Of a stretch of DNA of 64,000 nucleotides, positions 37,738-44,755 are shown in pieces. Every line of letters starts with the position of its first letter. The first letter of the stretch is position 1. The notes beneath the pieces were generated by a model. The model saw nothing but the letters and a program-made list of their open reading frames with translations, searched no databases and had not been told where the DNA came from. The position numbers and the translations under genes were made by a program. The stretch comes from Brevundimonas sp. UBA6550. Lineage in GTDB: Bacteria; Pseudomonadota; Alphaproteobacteria; Caulobacterales; Caulobacteraceae. The stretch lies in NCBI RefSeq assembly GCF_002434505.1, contig NZ_DJKE01000012.1:320372-384371 (forward strand), given 5' to 3'.

Positions 37738-38779
37738 CGGCCGTTCTCTTTTCGGCCTTTTCGAGCTTGGCGATCGCCGTGTCTGCAAGCTTCGCCTGGT
37801 CCGCAGAGCGCGTGTAGGTCTCGACCTCGTCGAGGCTGGTGTGGCCCAGGACGGCGGCGATTTCTTTGGTCGTTGCGCCAGCTTCGGCCAGTCGCCGGCC
37901 CGCCGCCTTGCGCAGGCCGTGCGGGGTGCGGCCCATCACGCCGGCGAGCGTCGCGCGCTCCACGAACCAGCTAGTGAAGCCGGCCGGTGAAAACGGCTTG
38001 CCGTACTGGGTCAGGATGAATGTCATCCCGGCGCCATGCCGGGCGATCTCGGCCTTCAAACGCGGGTGGACCGGAATCCAGATCGGGACGTCTGTCTTGT
38101 CCTGAGTAACGGCGATTCGGCCGTTCTTGACGTGCTGCTGGCCCATGCCGACGACGTCGGACCGGCGGACACCCGTATAAAGCAAGAGGTACAGCGCGAG
38201 GCGTTCACGCGTGCCCTCCCCCCACTTCGCTTCGAACGTCTCGATCTCGGCTTCCGACCACGGGATGAAGCCCTTCGACTTGCGTTTGCGGGACTTGGTC
38301 TCGCGGACCGGGTTGTCCTTGCGCCAGCCCAGTTCGACGGCGACAGCGAAGGCCTTCATCAGACGCTTGCGCAGATTGCGCTGGGCGCCGGGCCGATCGG
38401 CCATCTGGTGGAAAATGCCGTTCAGATGCTGCGGCTCGATCGAGACTGCCGACCGGCCGCCCCAAGCCCCAGCCCGAAAGCGATCCAGGATCTGGCGATA
38501 GGTCTTCTGGGTCTGAGGCTCGAGATCGAGGAAGTCGGCCGAGCGATAGTATTCGACCATCAGGTGGTTGATCGAGCGCGGCTGGACTTTCGTCGCGGGG
38601 TCAGCCTTGGGCGCGCGGCCGTGCGCCACGGCATAGGCCGCCATGAACTCGGCCGAGCCTGGATCGCCCGGCAACCCCACAGTCGCGTAGCCCTTGCGGC
38701 GGTAATAATGGCGTATCCGCCCATGGCGGTCTTTGAACCGCTGGACATAGGCCAGGTCGATCGTCGCCATCCCGTTCAT
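37724..38779 (-). CDS. int: Tyrosine-type site-specific integrase
   Basis: A 351-residue phage integrase with an N-terminal arm-binding region, a core-binding SAM-like domain (about residues 65-160) and a catalytic domain with R205 (TGVRRSD), H287-x-x-R290 (PHGLRKAAGRRLAEAG), H313 (LGHTS) and the nucleophile Y322 (VETYTRSA). All five catalytic positions are present. It reads toward the tRNA, 50 bases away, and its start overlaps the previous small gene by ATGA. It would insert and, with an excisionase not identified here, excise the prophage. Confidence 0.96.
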   Translation of the reverse strand: MNGMATIDLAYVQRFKDRHGRIRHYYRRKGYATVGLPGDPGSAEFMAAYAVAHGRAPKADPATKVQPRSINHLMVEYYRSADFLDLEPQTQKTYRQILDRFRAGAWGGRSAVSIEPQHLNGIFHQMADRPGAQRNLRKRLMKAFAVAVELGWRKDNPVRETKSRKRKSKGFIPWSEAEIETFEAKWGEGTRERLALYLLLYTGVRRSDVVGMGQQHVKNGRIAVTQDKTDVPIWIPVHPRLKAEIARHGAGMTFILTQYGKPFSPAGFTSWFVERATLAGVMGRTPHGLRKAAGRRLAEAGATTKEIAAVLGHTSLDEVETYTRSADQAKLADTAIAKLEKAEKRTAGVKP

Positions 38780-38970
38780 TGGGGCAGAACGTCATCCCAC
38801 TCGTTCCGCCCGCTCGCCTTTGCTGCGGCGACGTCCATCCGGTCGCCCAACACCAAGCGAAACCCGCCTTCCTTGGGGAAGTCAACGGCGGCGACCTGAT
38901 GGCCGCACTTCTCCATCACGCCCATAGCGCGCTTGATATCCGCTGCGGTGAAGGCGACGCGGCTGGTCAT
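38776..38970 (-). CDS. Small phage protein, unknown
   Basis: A 64-residue protein (begins MTSRVAFTAADIKRAMGVME, ends NEWDDVLPQ) between the helicase and integrase genes, joined to both by four-base ATGA overlaps. FTAADIKRAM looks like a helix used in many small phage proteins of Alphaproteobacteria, but I cannot assign a role. An excisionase would be expected in this position, yet no clear winged helix is visible. Confidence 0.75.
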   Translation of the reverse strand: MTSRVAFTAADIKRAMGVMEKCGHQVAAVDFPKEGGFRLVLGDRMDVAAAKASGRNEWDDVLPQ

Positions 38971-40640
38971 GCCGCCTCGTCGAGCAAGTAGCGGTCGACC
39001 AGACCTTGGAGTTTGCTCGCATCGGTTTGAGCCGCCTGCACGCCAAGCGCCGGATCGATGATGGCGTGAGCCTGGCTGGCCTTGACGCCCAGCACTTCCA
39101 TGATCGGCGGGTCGGACCCGTCCTGGGCGACCAGATAGATGGCGGTTACAGGATCTGGATAGCAGCGCTGGCCCTCCCGATCGAGGCGGCCGATGCACTG
39201 GTGGTGGATGCCCGGCGACCAGTCGAGTTCGCCGAACACGACCGTCGAGGCGCGCATCTGAAGGCCATCGATGCCGGCGCCGGATCGCAGGCTCATGATC
39301 ATCAGATCCGTTTCGCCTTCCAGGAAGGCGCGCTTGGTCGCTTCCTTGGCCTTGGGCGTTTCGGTGCCGGTGAACAGGCGCGGCTTGAGGTCCGCCAGCT
39401 CTTTCAGCCAGATGTCATAGACGGCGCGGTGCCAGCCGAAGAGCAGGATGGGTTCGCCCGATTCGACCAGAACGCGGACGGCCGCTGCGACCTGCTTGGC
39501 CTTGGCGACGCCGGTCGCTTGGCGGGCCAGCATGTCCAGTTTGCGCACGGCGTCGCCCCGCTCTGTGAACGCTCCGGTCGTTGCGGTGATGGCGAGGGCG
39601 CGCGCCGCATCCTCGATGCTGGCCAGGGCGTCGGCCGAGTGTTCGATCTCGCGGACCAGAATGTTCGGCCGGCCGTCACGATCCTTGGTCTTGCGGGTGA
39701 AGCTGTTGCAGTCCCGCAGATAGGCTCCGAGGGCGCGCGGGTCGTTGACCTTGTATTTGCCGTTGCCCAGCGCGGAGCACCATTCGCGCAGGAAGTCGGA
39801 CTTCTCCCCGAGCACCTCGGGTCGCAGGAAGCGCATCACCTCCCAGATCTCGTCGCCGTAGTTATAAATCGGTGTGGCCGTCAGGCCCAGCTTCAGCCGG
39901 GCGACTTCAGCCAAGCGCAAGGCTGCCTTGCCCTTCTCGGCCTGCTCGCCGCGTCGCAGCTCCTGCATCTCGTCAAAGGCCAGCAAGCCGATCTCGGTCG
40001 CCTCCAGCACGTCGGCCCAGCCGGCGAGTTGGCTGTAGGCCAGGATGCGGACGTCGGGCGTCAGCAGGCCGCCTGAGGTGTTGGTCGGCGGCTTGCTCCC
40101 CTGAAGCACCTCGACTTGGAGCATGGTGAAGTCGCGCAGCTTCTGCGACCACTGTTCGCGAAGGTGGGGCAGGCACACGATCACTGCCGGCAGGGCGCCC
40201 TTGATCAGGGCGGCGGCGCCCGTGGTGTAGGTCTTGCCCTCGCCCACCTCGTCGCCGACCAGCAAGCCTCCGACGCGCTCCAGCAGAGCGACGGCGCGGC
40301 CTTGATGCTCGCGCACTTGCTGGCCGGGCCTGAGCCCGGTGAAGAGCGGGGGGAAATAGGGTTGCGTGCGGATGGTCTCGAGTTCGGCGACAATGCCGCG
40401 ATAGCGGTCAGTCTCGCCGGCGAGACGTGCGCGATCCACCTCGGTCATGGCCAGCGGATAGCGGCTCTCAAACCACGTCAGATCCGCGCAGCGGTCGGGC
40501 GTGTCGGGGAAGGCATAGGGTCCGCCTGATCCCTTAGGAATGTGGGTGAAGATGGCCTTGAGCCGGATCTTCACGTGCGGCTCCAGCTGGTCCAGCAGCC
40601 AAGTGTCGTCCGTTAAGGAGAGTGAGCCGTACGTTCTCAC
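38967..40640 (-). CDS. SNF2-family DNA helicase/translocase
   Basis: A 557-residue superfamily 2 ATPase. Walker A is GDEVGEGKT (residues 129-137), motif II is FDEMQ (D223, E224) in place of DEAH, motif III is LGLTATP, and motif VI is QCIGRLDREGQ. The last is the SNF2 Q-x-x-GR-x-x-R-x-GQ pattern. I take the GTG at 40638-40640, which overlaps the upstream nuclease stop (GTGA); frame-open sequence further upstream is antisense or overlapping noise. Small phage SNF2 proteins often accompany nucleases and are thought to act in DNA replication or recombination. Confidence 0.93.
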   Translation of the reverse strand: MRTYGSLSLTDDTWLLDQLEPHVKIRLKAIFTHIPKGSGGPYAFPDTPDRCADLTWFESRYPLAMTEVDRARLAGETDRYRGIVAELETIRTQPYFPPLFTGLRPGQQVREHQGRAVALLERVGGLLVGDEVGEGKTYTTGAAALIKGALPAVIVCLPHLREQWSQKLRDFTMLQVEVLQGSKPPTNTSGGLLTPDVRILAYSQLAGWADVLEATEIGLLAFDEMQELRRGEQAEKGKAALRLAEVARLKLGLTATPIYNYGDEIWEVMRFLRPEVLGEKSDFLREWCSALGNGKYKVNDPRALGAYLRDCNSFTRKTKDRDGRPNILVREIEHSADALASIEDAARALAITATTGAFTERGDAVRKLDMLARQATGVAKAKQVAAAVRVLVESGEPILLFGWHRAVYDIWLKELADLKPRLFTGTETPKAKEATKRAFLEGETDLMIMSLRSGAGIDGLQMRASTVVFGELDWSPGIHHQCIGRLDREGQRCYPDPVTAIYLVAQDGSDPPIMEVLGVKASQAHAIIDPALGVQAAQTDASKLQGLVDRYLLDEAA

Positions 40641-41020
40641 AGCCAGGCCCTGCCCAAGCTGATGACGCAAAGCGGCTTGCCGTTGATTGAACCGGGTGCG
40701 CGGACGGCTCGGTTGGTCAGCAGGATCAGGTCCGTGACCTCGGGATGTTGGGCGTATCGGCCGAGCTGGCGCATGGCGTCCGCCTCGCGCGCCTTGTTCA
40801 TCTTCACCTCGATCACGACGCCGAGGATGAAGAAGTCCGGAATGTCGCGGGTCGACAAGCGGTGCTCGGGTTTCAGGTCCGGCTGGATTTCGGCTGGCAG
40901 ACGGTCCGTCAGCCATTGCCGAATCTGCGCCTGGCAAGCCTTCTCATCGTCGAGATCGAACCGACCGGACGACAGCCATCCGACCAGCGTGTGCACCAAA
41001 GGGCGAACCGGGTTTGTCAT
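40637..41020 (-). CDS. PDDEXK-like nuclease
   Basis: A 127-residue protein starting MTNPVRPLVHTLVGWL. The core is IPDFFILGVVIEVKMNKAREADAMRQLGRYAQH: an Asp, then E-V-K on the next strand and a following helix with Gln, the layout of the PD-(D/E)XK nuclease fold. An ATG 18 codons upstream is in frame but would overlap the divergent gene at 41059. It is coupled by GTGA to the SNF2 helicase, which suggests a helicase-nuclease pair. The substrate is unknown. Confidence 0.75.
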   Translation of the reverse strand: MTNPVRPLVHTLVGWLSSGRFDLDDEKACQAQIRQWLTDRLPAEIQPDLKPEHRLSTRDIPDFFILGVVIEVKMNKAREADAMRQLGRYAQHPEVTDLILLTNRAVRAPGSINGKPLCVISLGRAWL

Positions 41021-41058
41021 CGCTGGACACCGCAGTCTGCTTGTGCAGAAAGCGACGT

Positions 41059-41667
41059 ATGACCACTCGCGCACAGATCATCACTTGGGCCGCATTCTGC
41101 GTGTTCTGCATCGTGCTGGTCTGGACAGCGATGTTCGGCGGTTCGGCTGAGCCTGTGTTGCAATGGATGGATCGCAACGAGAAAGCAGCCGCATGGGTGC
41201 AGGCGTTCGGTTCGATTGCTGCGATATTGGCGTCGGGTGCCGTAGCGGTGTGGGTTTTCTATCGGGAAGCCGAGCATCGGCGTGACGAGCGTCTCACCGC
41301 CCATCTTGAAACGCAGCTCGGCGCGGCCAGGGTCCTTCAAACAGCCATTATGACGATGACATCTGCCTTCGGAACCTGCCTCAAAAACACCGAAGCTGGT
41401 AATTGGACAATCTTTAAAGCGCGATTGATCGAGGAGGGGTTTCGTGTCGCCAGAGACCTGTTGATGTCTATCAATGGGACGGATTTGCCGCCTCGCCTGG
41501 AGCTTCAGCGCGGGGTGCTTTTCGCATCGATCGCAGGCGGTCTCGCATATATGGCGAGGGTGAGTGACGAATTGCCGGATCAGCCCCTCCGGTCCGCAAC
41601 CGCATTGAGATCGTCCATTGATTCGCTTCGCGAGGTGCAAGCCATGGTGGACGAGTTCCTCTATTGA
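41059..41667 (+). CDS. Membrane protein on the opposite strand of the early operon
   Basis: A 202-residue protein with two N-terminal hydrophobic segments (about residues 8-26 and 47-66, the latter AWVQAFGSIAAILASGAVAVWVFY) and a long, mostly helical cytoplasmic part. Its codons use visibly more A and T than the neighbours. It lies alone on the plus strand between leftward genes, the usual look of a moron gene expressed from the prophage. No family is recognised. Confidence 0.72.
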   Translation: MTTRAQIITWAAFCVFCIVLVWTAMFGGSAEPVLQWMDRNEKAAAWVQAFGSIAAILASGAVAVWVFYREAEHRRDERLTAHLETQLGAARVLQTAIMTMTSAFGTCLKNTEAGNWTIFKARLIEEGFRVARDLLMSINGTDLPPRLELQRGVLFASIAGGLAYMARVSDELPDQPLRSATALRSSIDSLREVQAMVDEFLY

Positions 41668-41681
41668 TGCGGCCCTGAACA

Positions 41682-42188
41682 TCATTCGCGCACCATGGCG
41701 TCGAGTTCGGCGCGCGATGCGTTCGGCAGTGGGTCTCGGCGCAGGATCGGGATAATCAGCTTCCCGCGCCGTTGCTTCGCCCGTTCGTTGGCGAGGTCGG
41801 TCTCGGCCCGATCGAGGCGGGCAAGGGCTGAGCGCGCGGCGGTACGGGCGGTGTGGGCCTTGGCGCGGCGGTCCTCGATCTCCTGCTGAAGGCGCGTCAC
41901 CTCGGCGGCGGTGGCGTCGCGCTGGTCCTGGGTGAGGCCGGCCTCGGTGAGCAGCGCGGCAACCATCAAGCCCGCCCCTGTGGCCCGATACTCCTGACGG
42001 TCTGGGGCATAGTCCTCGGGCGCGGCGACAGGGGCGATCAGGCCCTTGCGCTCGAGGGCGGCCGTGGCGGCGCAGGCGTAGTGGCTTGCGCCGCTTGCGA
42101 TCCGATGCAGGGCCATGACCTGGCTGCGGGCCAGCGACAGAGTGAAGGCGCCGGACGTCACATAGTCCTGGAAGCGGAAGTTGCTCAT
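41682..42188 (-). CDS. Phage protein with C-terminal coiled coil, unknown
   Basis: A 168-residue protein beginning MSNFRFQDYVTSGAFTLSLARSQ. The middle resembles a small helix-turn-helix region (ATAALERKGLIAPVAAPEDYAPDRQEYRATGAG), which could be a winged helix. It is followed by a long helix or coiled coil (EVTRLQQEIEDRRAKAHTARTAARSAL). The start overlaps the clamp gene stop by one base (TGATG). Confidence 0.75.
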   Translation of the reverse strand: MSNFRFQDYVTSGAFTLSLARSQVMALHRIASGASHYACAATAALERKGLIAPVAAPEDYAPDRQEYRATGAGLMVAALLTEAGLTQDQRDATAAEVTRLQQEIEDRRAKAHTARTAARSALARLDRAETDLANERAKQRRGKLIIPILRRDPLPNASRAELDAMVRE

Positions 42189-43318
42189 CAGACCCTCACC
42201 GGCATGACGATGTTGACCAAGCCCTCGGCGTTCTTCGCGCCGGGGCCGGGGTCGAGGCGGGCTGGGCTGCCGGGGTCGGTGACGCGGAACAGCATCTGGT
42301 CGGCGTCGGTCTGGTCCAGCAGGTCGAGAAGATATTTGGCGTTGAAGCCGGTCTCGAATGACGGTCCTTCGCCCCTGACCTCGATCTCCTCGGTCGCGAC
42401 GCCGGCCTCCATATTGCGCACGGTCAGGGTCAGCACCTCGTCCGCGATCGTCATCTTCACCGACCGCGACTTCTCGCCGCTGATCAGGGAGACGCGCTTG
42501 ATCGCCTCCTTGAACAGGGCGCGGTCGATGGTGATCTCGCGGTCCCACTGGCGGGGCGTGATCCGCTCATAGTCGGGATAGCTGCCGTCCAGGGCCTTGG
42601 TGATCAGGCGTCCCGTTCCGGTGTGAAGCGCGAGGCCCGTGCTGGCGACCTCCAGCGTCACCGCGTCCTTCAGATCGGCGAGGATCCGGCGCATCTCGTT
42701 GGCGGCCTTGCGCGGGATGGTGACCGACGGCATCCGTTCGCTGTCGCCGCACGGCGTCTGGTCGCGGACCATGCGATGCCCGTCCGTGGCGACGGTGCGC
42801 AGCACGCGCTCGCCCTCATCCGACACCATGCAGAGATGGACGCCGTTGAGGTAATAGCGGGTCTCGTCCGTGCTCTGGGCGAAGTGCACCCGGTCGAGAA
42901 GCCGGTGAAGCACGGCTGCGTCCAGCGTGAGCGAGACGGCCTCGGTGAGGTCGCCGCGAATGGGGAAGTCGCCGGCGGGCAGGACCGGCAACTGGTAGCG
43001 CGATCGGCCGAACTTGACCGTCGCGCGCGGGTCGTCGTGATCGGCCCACTCGATCGCCAGTTCGGCGCCGGGCGGGGCGTTGCGCGCGATCTCAGCCAGG
43101 GTGGCGGCGCTGACCGTAAACTCGCCCTCCTGGACAATCTCGGCCGGCAGCTTCTCGACGACCTCGATGTCCAGATCCGTCGCAGTGATCGACAAGCGAT
43201 CGCCTTCGGCCCGCAGCAGGACGTTGGAGAGAATCGGGATGGTGTTGCGGCGTTCAACGGCGCTGACAACGCGGGCGGTCGCGCGTTGCAGCGCGGGTTG
43301 CTGGACAAGGACTTTCAT
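42188..43318 (-). CDS. dnaN: Phage-encoded DNA polymerase III beta sliding clamp
   Basis: A 376-residue full-length bacterial-type beta clamp: three repeated domains, from MKVLVQQPALQRATARVVSAVERRNTIPILSNVLL at the N terminus, through FPIRGDL and LRTVATDGHRM in the middle, to SGEKSRSVKM, GFNAKYLLDLL and the C-terminal VNIVMPVRV, which matches the usual MPMRL-like end. The host must have its own chromosomal dnaN, so this is a second copy carried by the phage. It is coupled on both sides to unknown phage genes by 1- to 4-base overlaps, showing it belongs to the early operon. Confidence 0.95.
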   Translation of the reverse strand: MKVLVQQPALQRATARVVSAVERRNTIPILSNVLLRAEGDRLSITATDLDIEVVEKLPAEIVQEGEFTVSAATLAEIARNAPPGAELAIEWADHDDPRATVKFGRSRYQLPVLPAGDFPIRGDLTEAVSLTLDAAVLHRLLDRVHFAQSTDETRYYLNGVHLCMVSDEGERVLRTVATDGHRMVRDQTPCGDSERMPSVTIPRKAANEMRRILADLKDAVTLEVASTGLALHTGTGRLITKALDGSYPDYERITPRQWDREITIDRALFKEAIKRVSLISGEKSRSVKMTIADEVLTLTVRNMEAGVATEEIEVRGEGPSFETGFNAKYLLDLLDQTDADQMLFRVTDPGSPARLDPGPGAKNAEGLVNIVMPVRV

Positions 43319-43671
43319 TCGTCTTCCGCATCAAGGCATTCGTTGATCGTCAGCAGCTGGCGACGCAGGCTGCTGAGGTGTTCCTTCGCCGTGCTCATGA
43401 CGGGGGCATCGCGATGGAGGGCGGCGTGAAGGTTGGCGGCGATTTCGGTTGCCCGGCTGGCCGCCTGAATGAGGCGTTCGCTGGGGCCGCTCTCATCCCA
43501 GTCAGGCGAGACGCCCTCAGCGTGGGTGAGTGCCGCTTCGCCCCAGTTCCGGGTCCAAGCGGCTTGTTCGGCCTCGCCGCCCCGGTCGATCGCCTTGTGC
43601 AATTCGTAGCGCGCCTGGGTCAGATTGCCGTCGAACGCCAAGTCGCGGTTGGATGGGATCATCGGGGACAT
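43315..43671 (-). CDS. Small phage protein, unknown
   Basis: A 118-residue helical protein, rich in Ala, Glu and Leu, overlapping the clamp gene by ATGA and the preceding gene by one base. No family is recognised. Being directly upstream of the clamp, it could be a clamp- or replication-linked factor, but nothing in the sequence shows this. Confidence 0.7.
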   Translation of the reverse strand: MSPMIPSNRDLAFDGNLTQARYELHKAIDRGGEAEQAAWTRNWGEAALTHAEGVSPDWDESGPSERLIQAASRATEIAANLHAALHRDAPVMSTAKEHLSSLRRQLLTINECLDAEDE

Positions 43672-44339
43672 CAGTAGTCTCCGACCGAGGTGACCACGGC
43701 ATCCTCGTCCAGAACGATCTTGGTTCCGGCGGCATAGTAGGCGCGGATCCTGTCAGGCAGGCCGTAGTCACGCCCGATACGTTGGGTGTCCTTGAGGTCC
43801 CGTTTATCAAGCCGAGCGCTGCTGATCGTGCCGTCCTGGTTCAGCAGCAGGCTGTGCCGGCACTGGTACTTGTCGCGGGACGAATGGTGCTGCTCTTCGT
43901 CCAGATAGAGCCAGACCGAGCCGTACTCAGACCGCTCGACGATAACCGTGATGACCTCGCCATAGCCATCATCATGCCTGCCCTCGATCATGCCCTTGGC
44001 GATCTCCGACAGCTTGATCTCGGCGGGGGCTATGTTCAGCAGCTCGCGGATGTCTTCGGCCAGGCGCGCGTCGATCAAGGCGCTGGCGTGATCCGTGACC
44101 TGTTTCTCGATCATGCCGGTGACCAGAAGCCCGTAGGACGGAAGGTTGAGGTCGTTGACCGCAAGGCTGGCCTTCACCGCCTCTTTGATCTGTTTGCCGA
44201 TGTCGCTGTAGCTGCGGAGCGCATCGTCGACCGCTTCGGTCACCAGCTTCCGGACGCGGGTCGCCACCTGATCTTTCACGAAGTCGGGGGTCATGACTTC
44301 GGCGACGGCCTTGTTGATCAGGTCAATGGTGTCCGCCAT
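43671..44339 (-). CDS. Phage protein, unknown
   Basis: A 222-residue protein with a helical N-terminal half (MADTIDLINKAVAEVMTPDFVKDQVATRVRKLV) and a beta-rich C-terminal half (GEVITVIVERSEYGSVWLYLDEEQHHSSRDKYQCRHSLLLNQDG). No family is recognised. It overlaps both neighbours by one base. The gene is compact and its codon use matches the operon, so it is real. Confidence 0.75.
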   Translation of the reverse strand: MADTIDLINKAVAEVMTPDFVKDQVATRVRKLVTEAVDDALRSYSDIGKQIKEAVKASLAVNDLNLPSYGLLVTGMIEKQVTDHASALIDARLAEDIRELLNIAPAEIKLSEIAKGMIEGRHDDGYGEVITVIVERSEYGSVWLYLDEEQHHSSRDKYQCRHSLLLNQDGTISSARLDKRDLKDTQRIGRDYGLPDRIRAYYAAGTKIVLDEDAVVTSVGDY

Positions 44340-44755
44340 CAGGCGGCGTCCTTCATGTCGTCGGCCATGACCAGGCGGTTGCGGCGCAGGGCGGCTTGCA
44401 GGACGTCGCGGCCTTTGCCGTCGAGGTAGGCGTGGCCGATCAGGCGATCGCGGTCGTTGCCGGCGTCCAGGGCGAAGACGGAGACGGCGCGGCGGTTCTG
44501 CGTGTCGCCGTCGATTTCGAGGTCTTCGATCTCGACCAGTTCGAGGGCCTGAAGGCCGCGCTCACGCTGGATGTGACGGGCCAAGGCCTCGAGGTCGGGG
44601 AAGGCTTTCGGCTTGTCGGCGGGGTTCGCCGTCAGGATGGCGAAGCGGACGTCGTGGGACATGCGATATCTCCGGCGATACAGGTTGCGGGGTGCGGGGG
44701 TTGGGAAGTTATGGGCGGCCAGCAGGGCGGCGCCTTCGATCCAAGGGCGGTCCAT
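44339..44755 (-). CDS. Phage protein, unknown (start uncertain)
   Basis: 138 residues if it starts at the ATG 44753-44755, which forms a TGATG overlap with the ParB stop. An inner ATG at 44660-44662 (MSHDVRFAILTAN) has a GGAGATATCGC ribosome-binding site and would give 107 residues. Tight packing elsewhere in the operon favours the longer form. The core has alternating helices and strands (LEALARHIQRERGLQALELVEIEDLEIDGD). No family is recognised. Confidence 0.65.
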   Translation of the reverse strand: MDRPWIEGAALLAAHNFPTPAPRNLYRRRYRMSHDVRFAILTANPADKPKAFPDLEALARHIQRERGLQALELVEIEDLEIDGDTQNRRAVSVFALDAGNDRDRLIGHAYLDGKGRDVLQAALRRNRLVMADDMKDAA

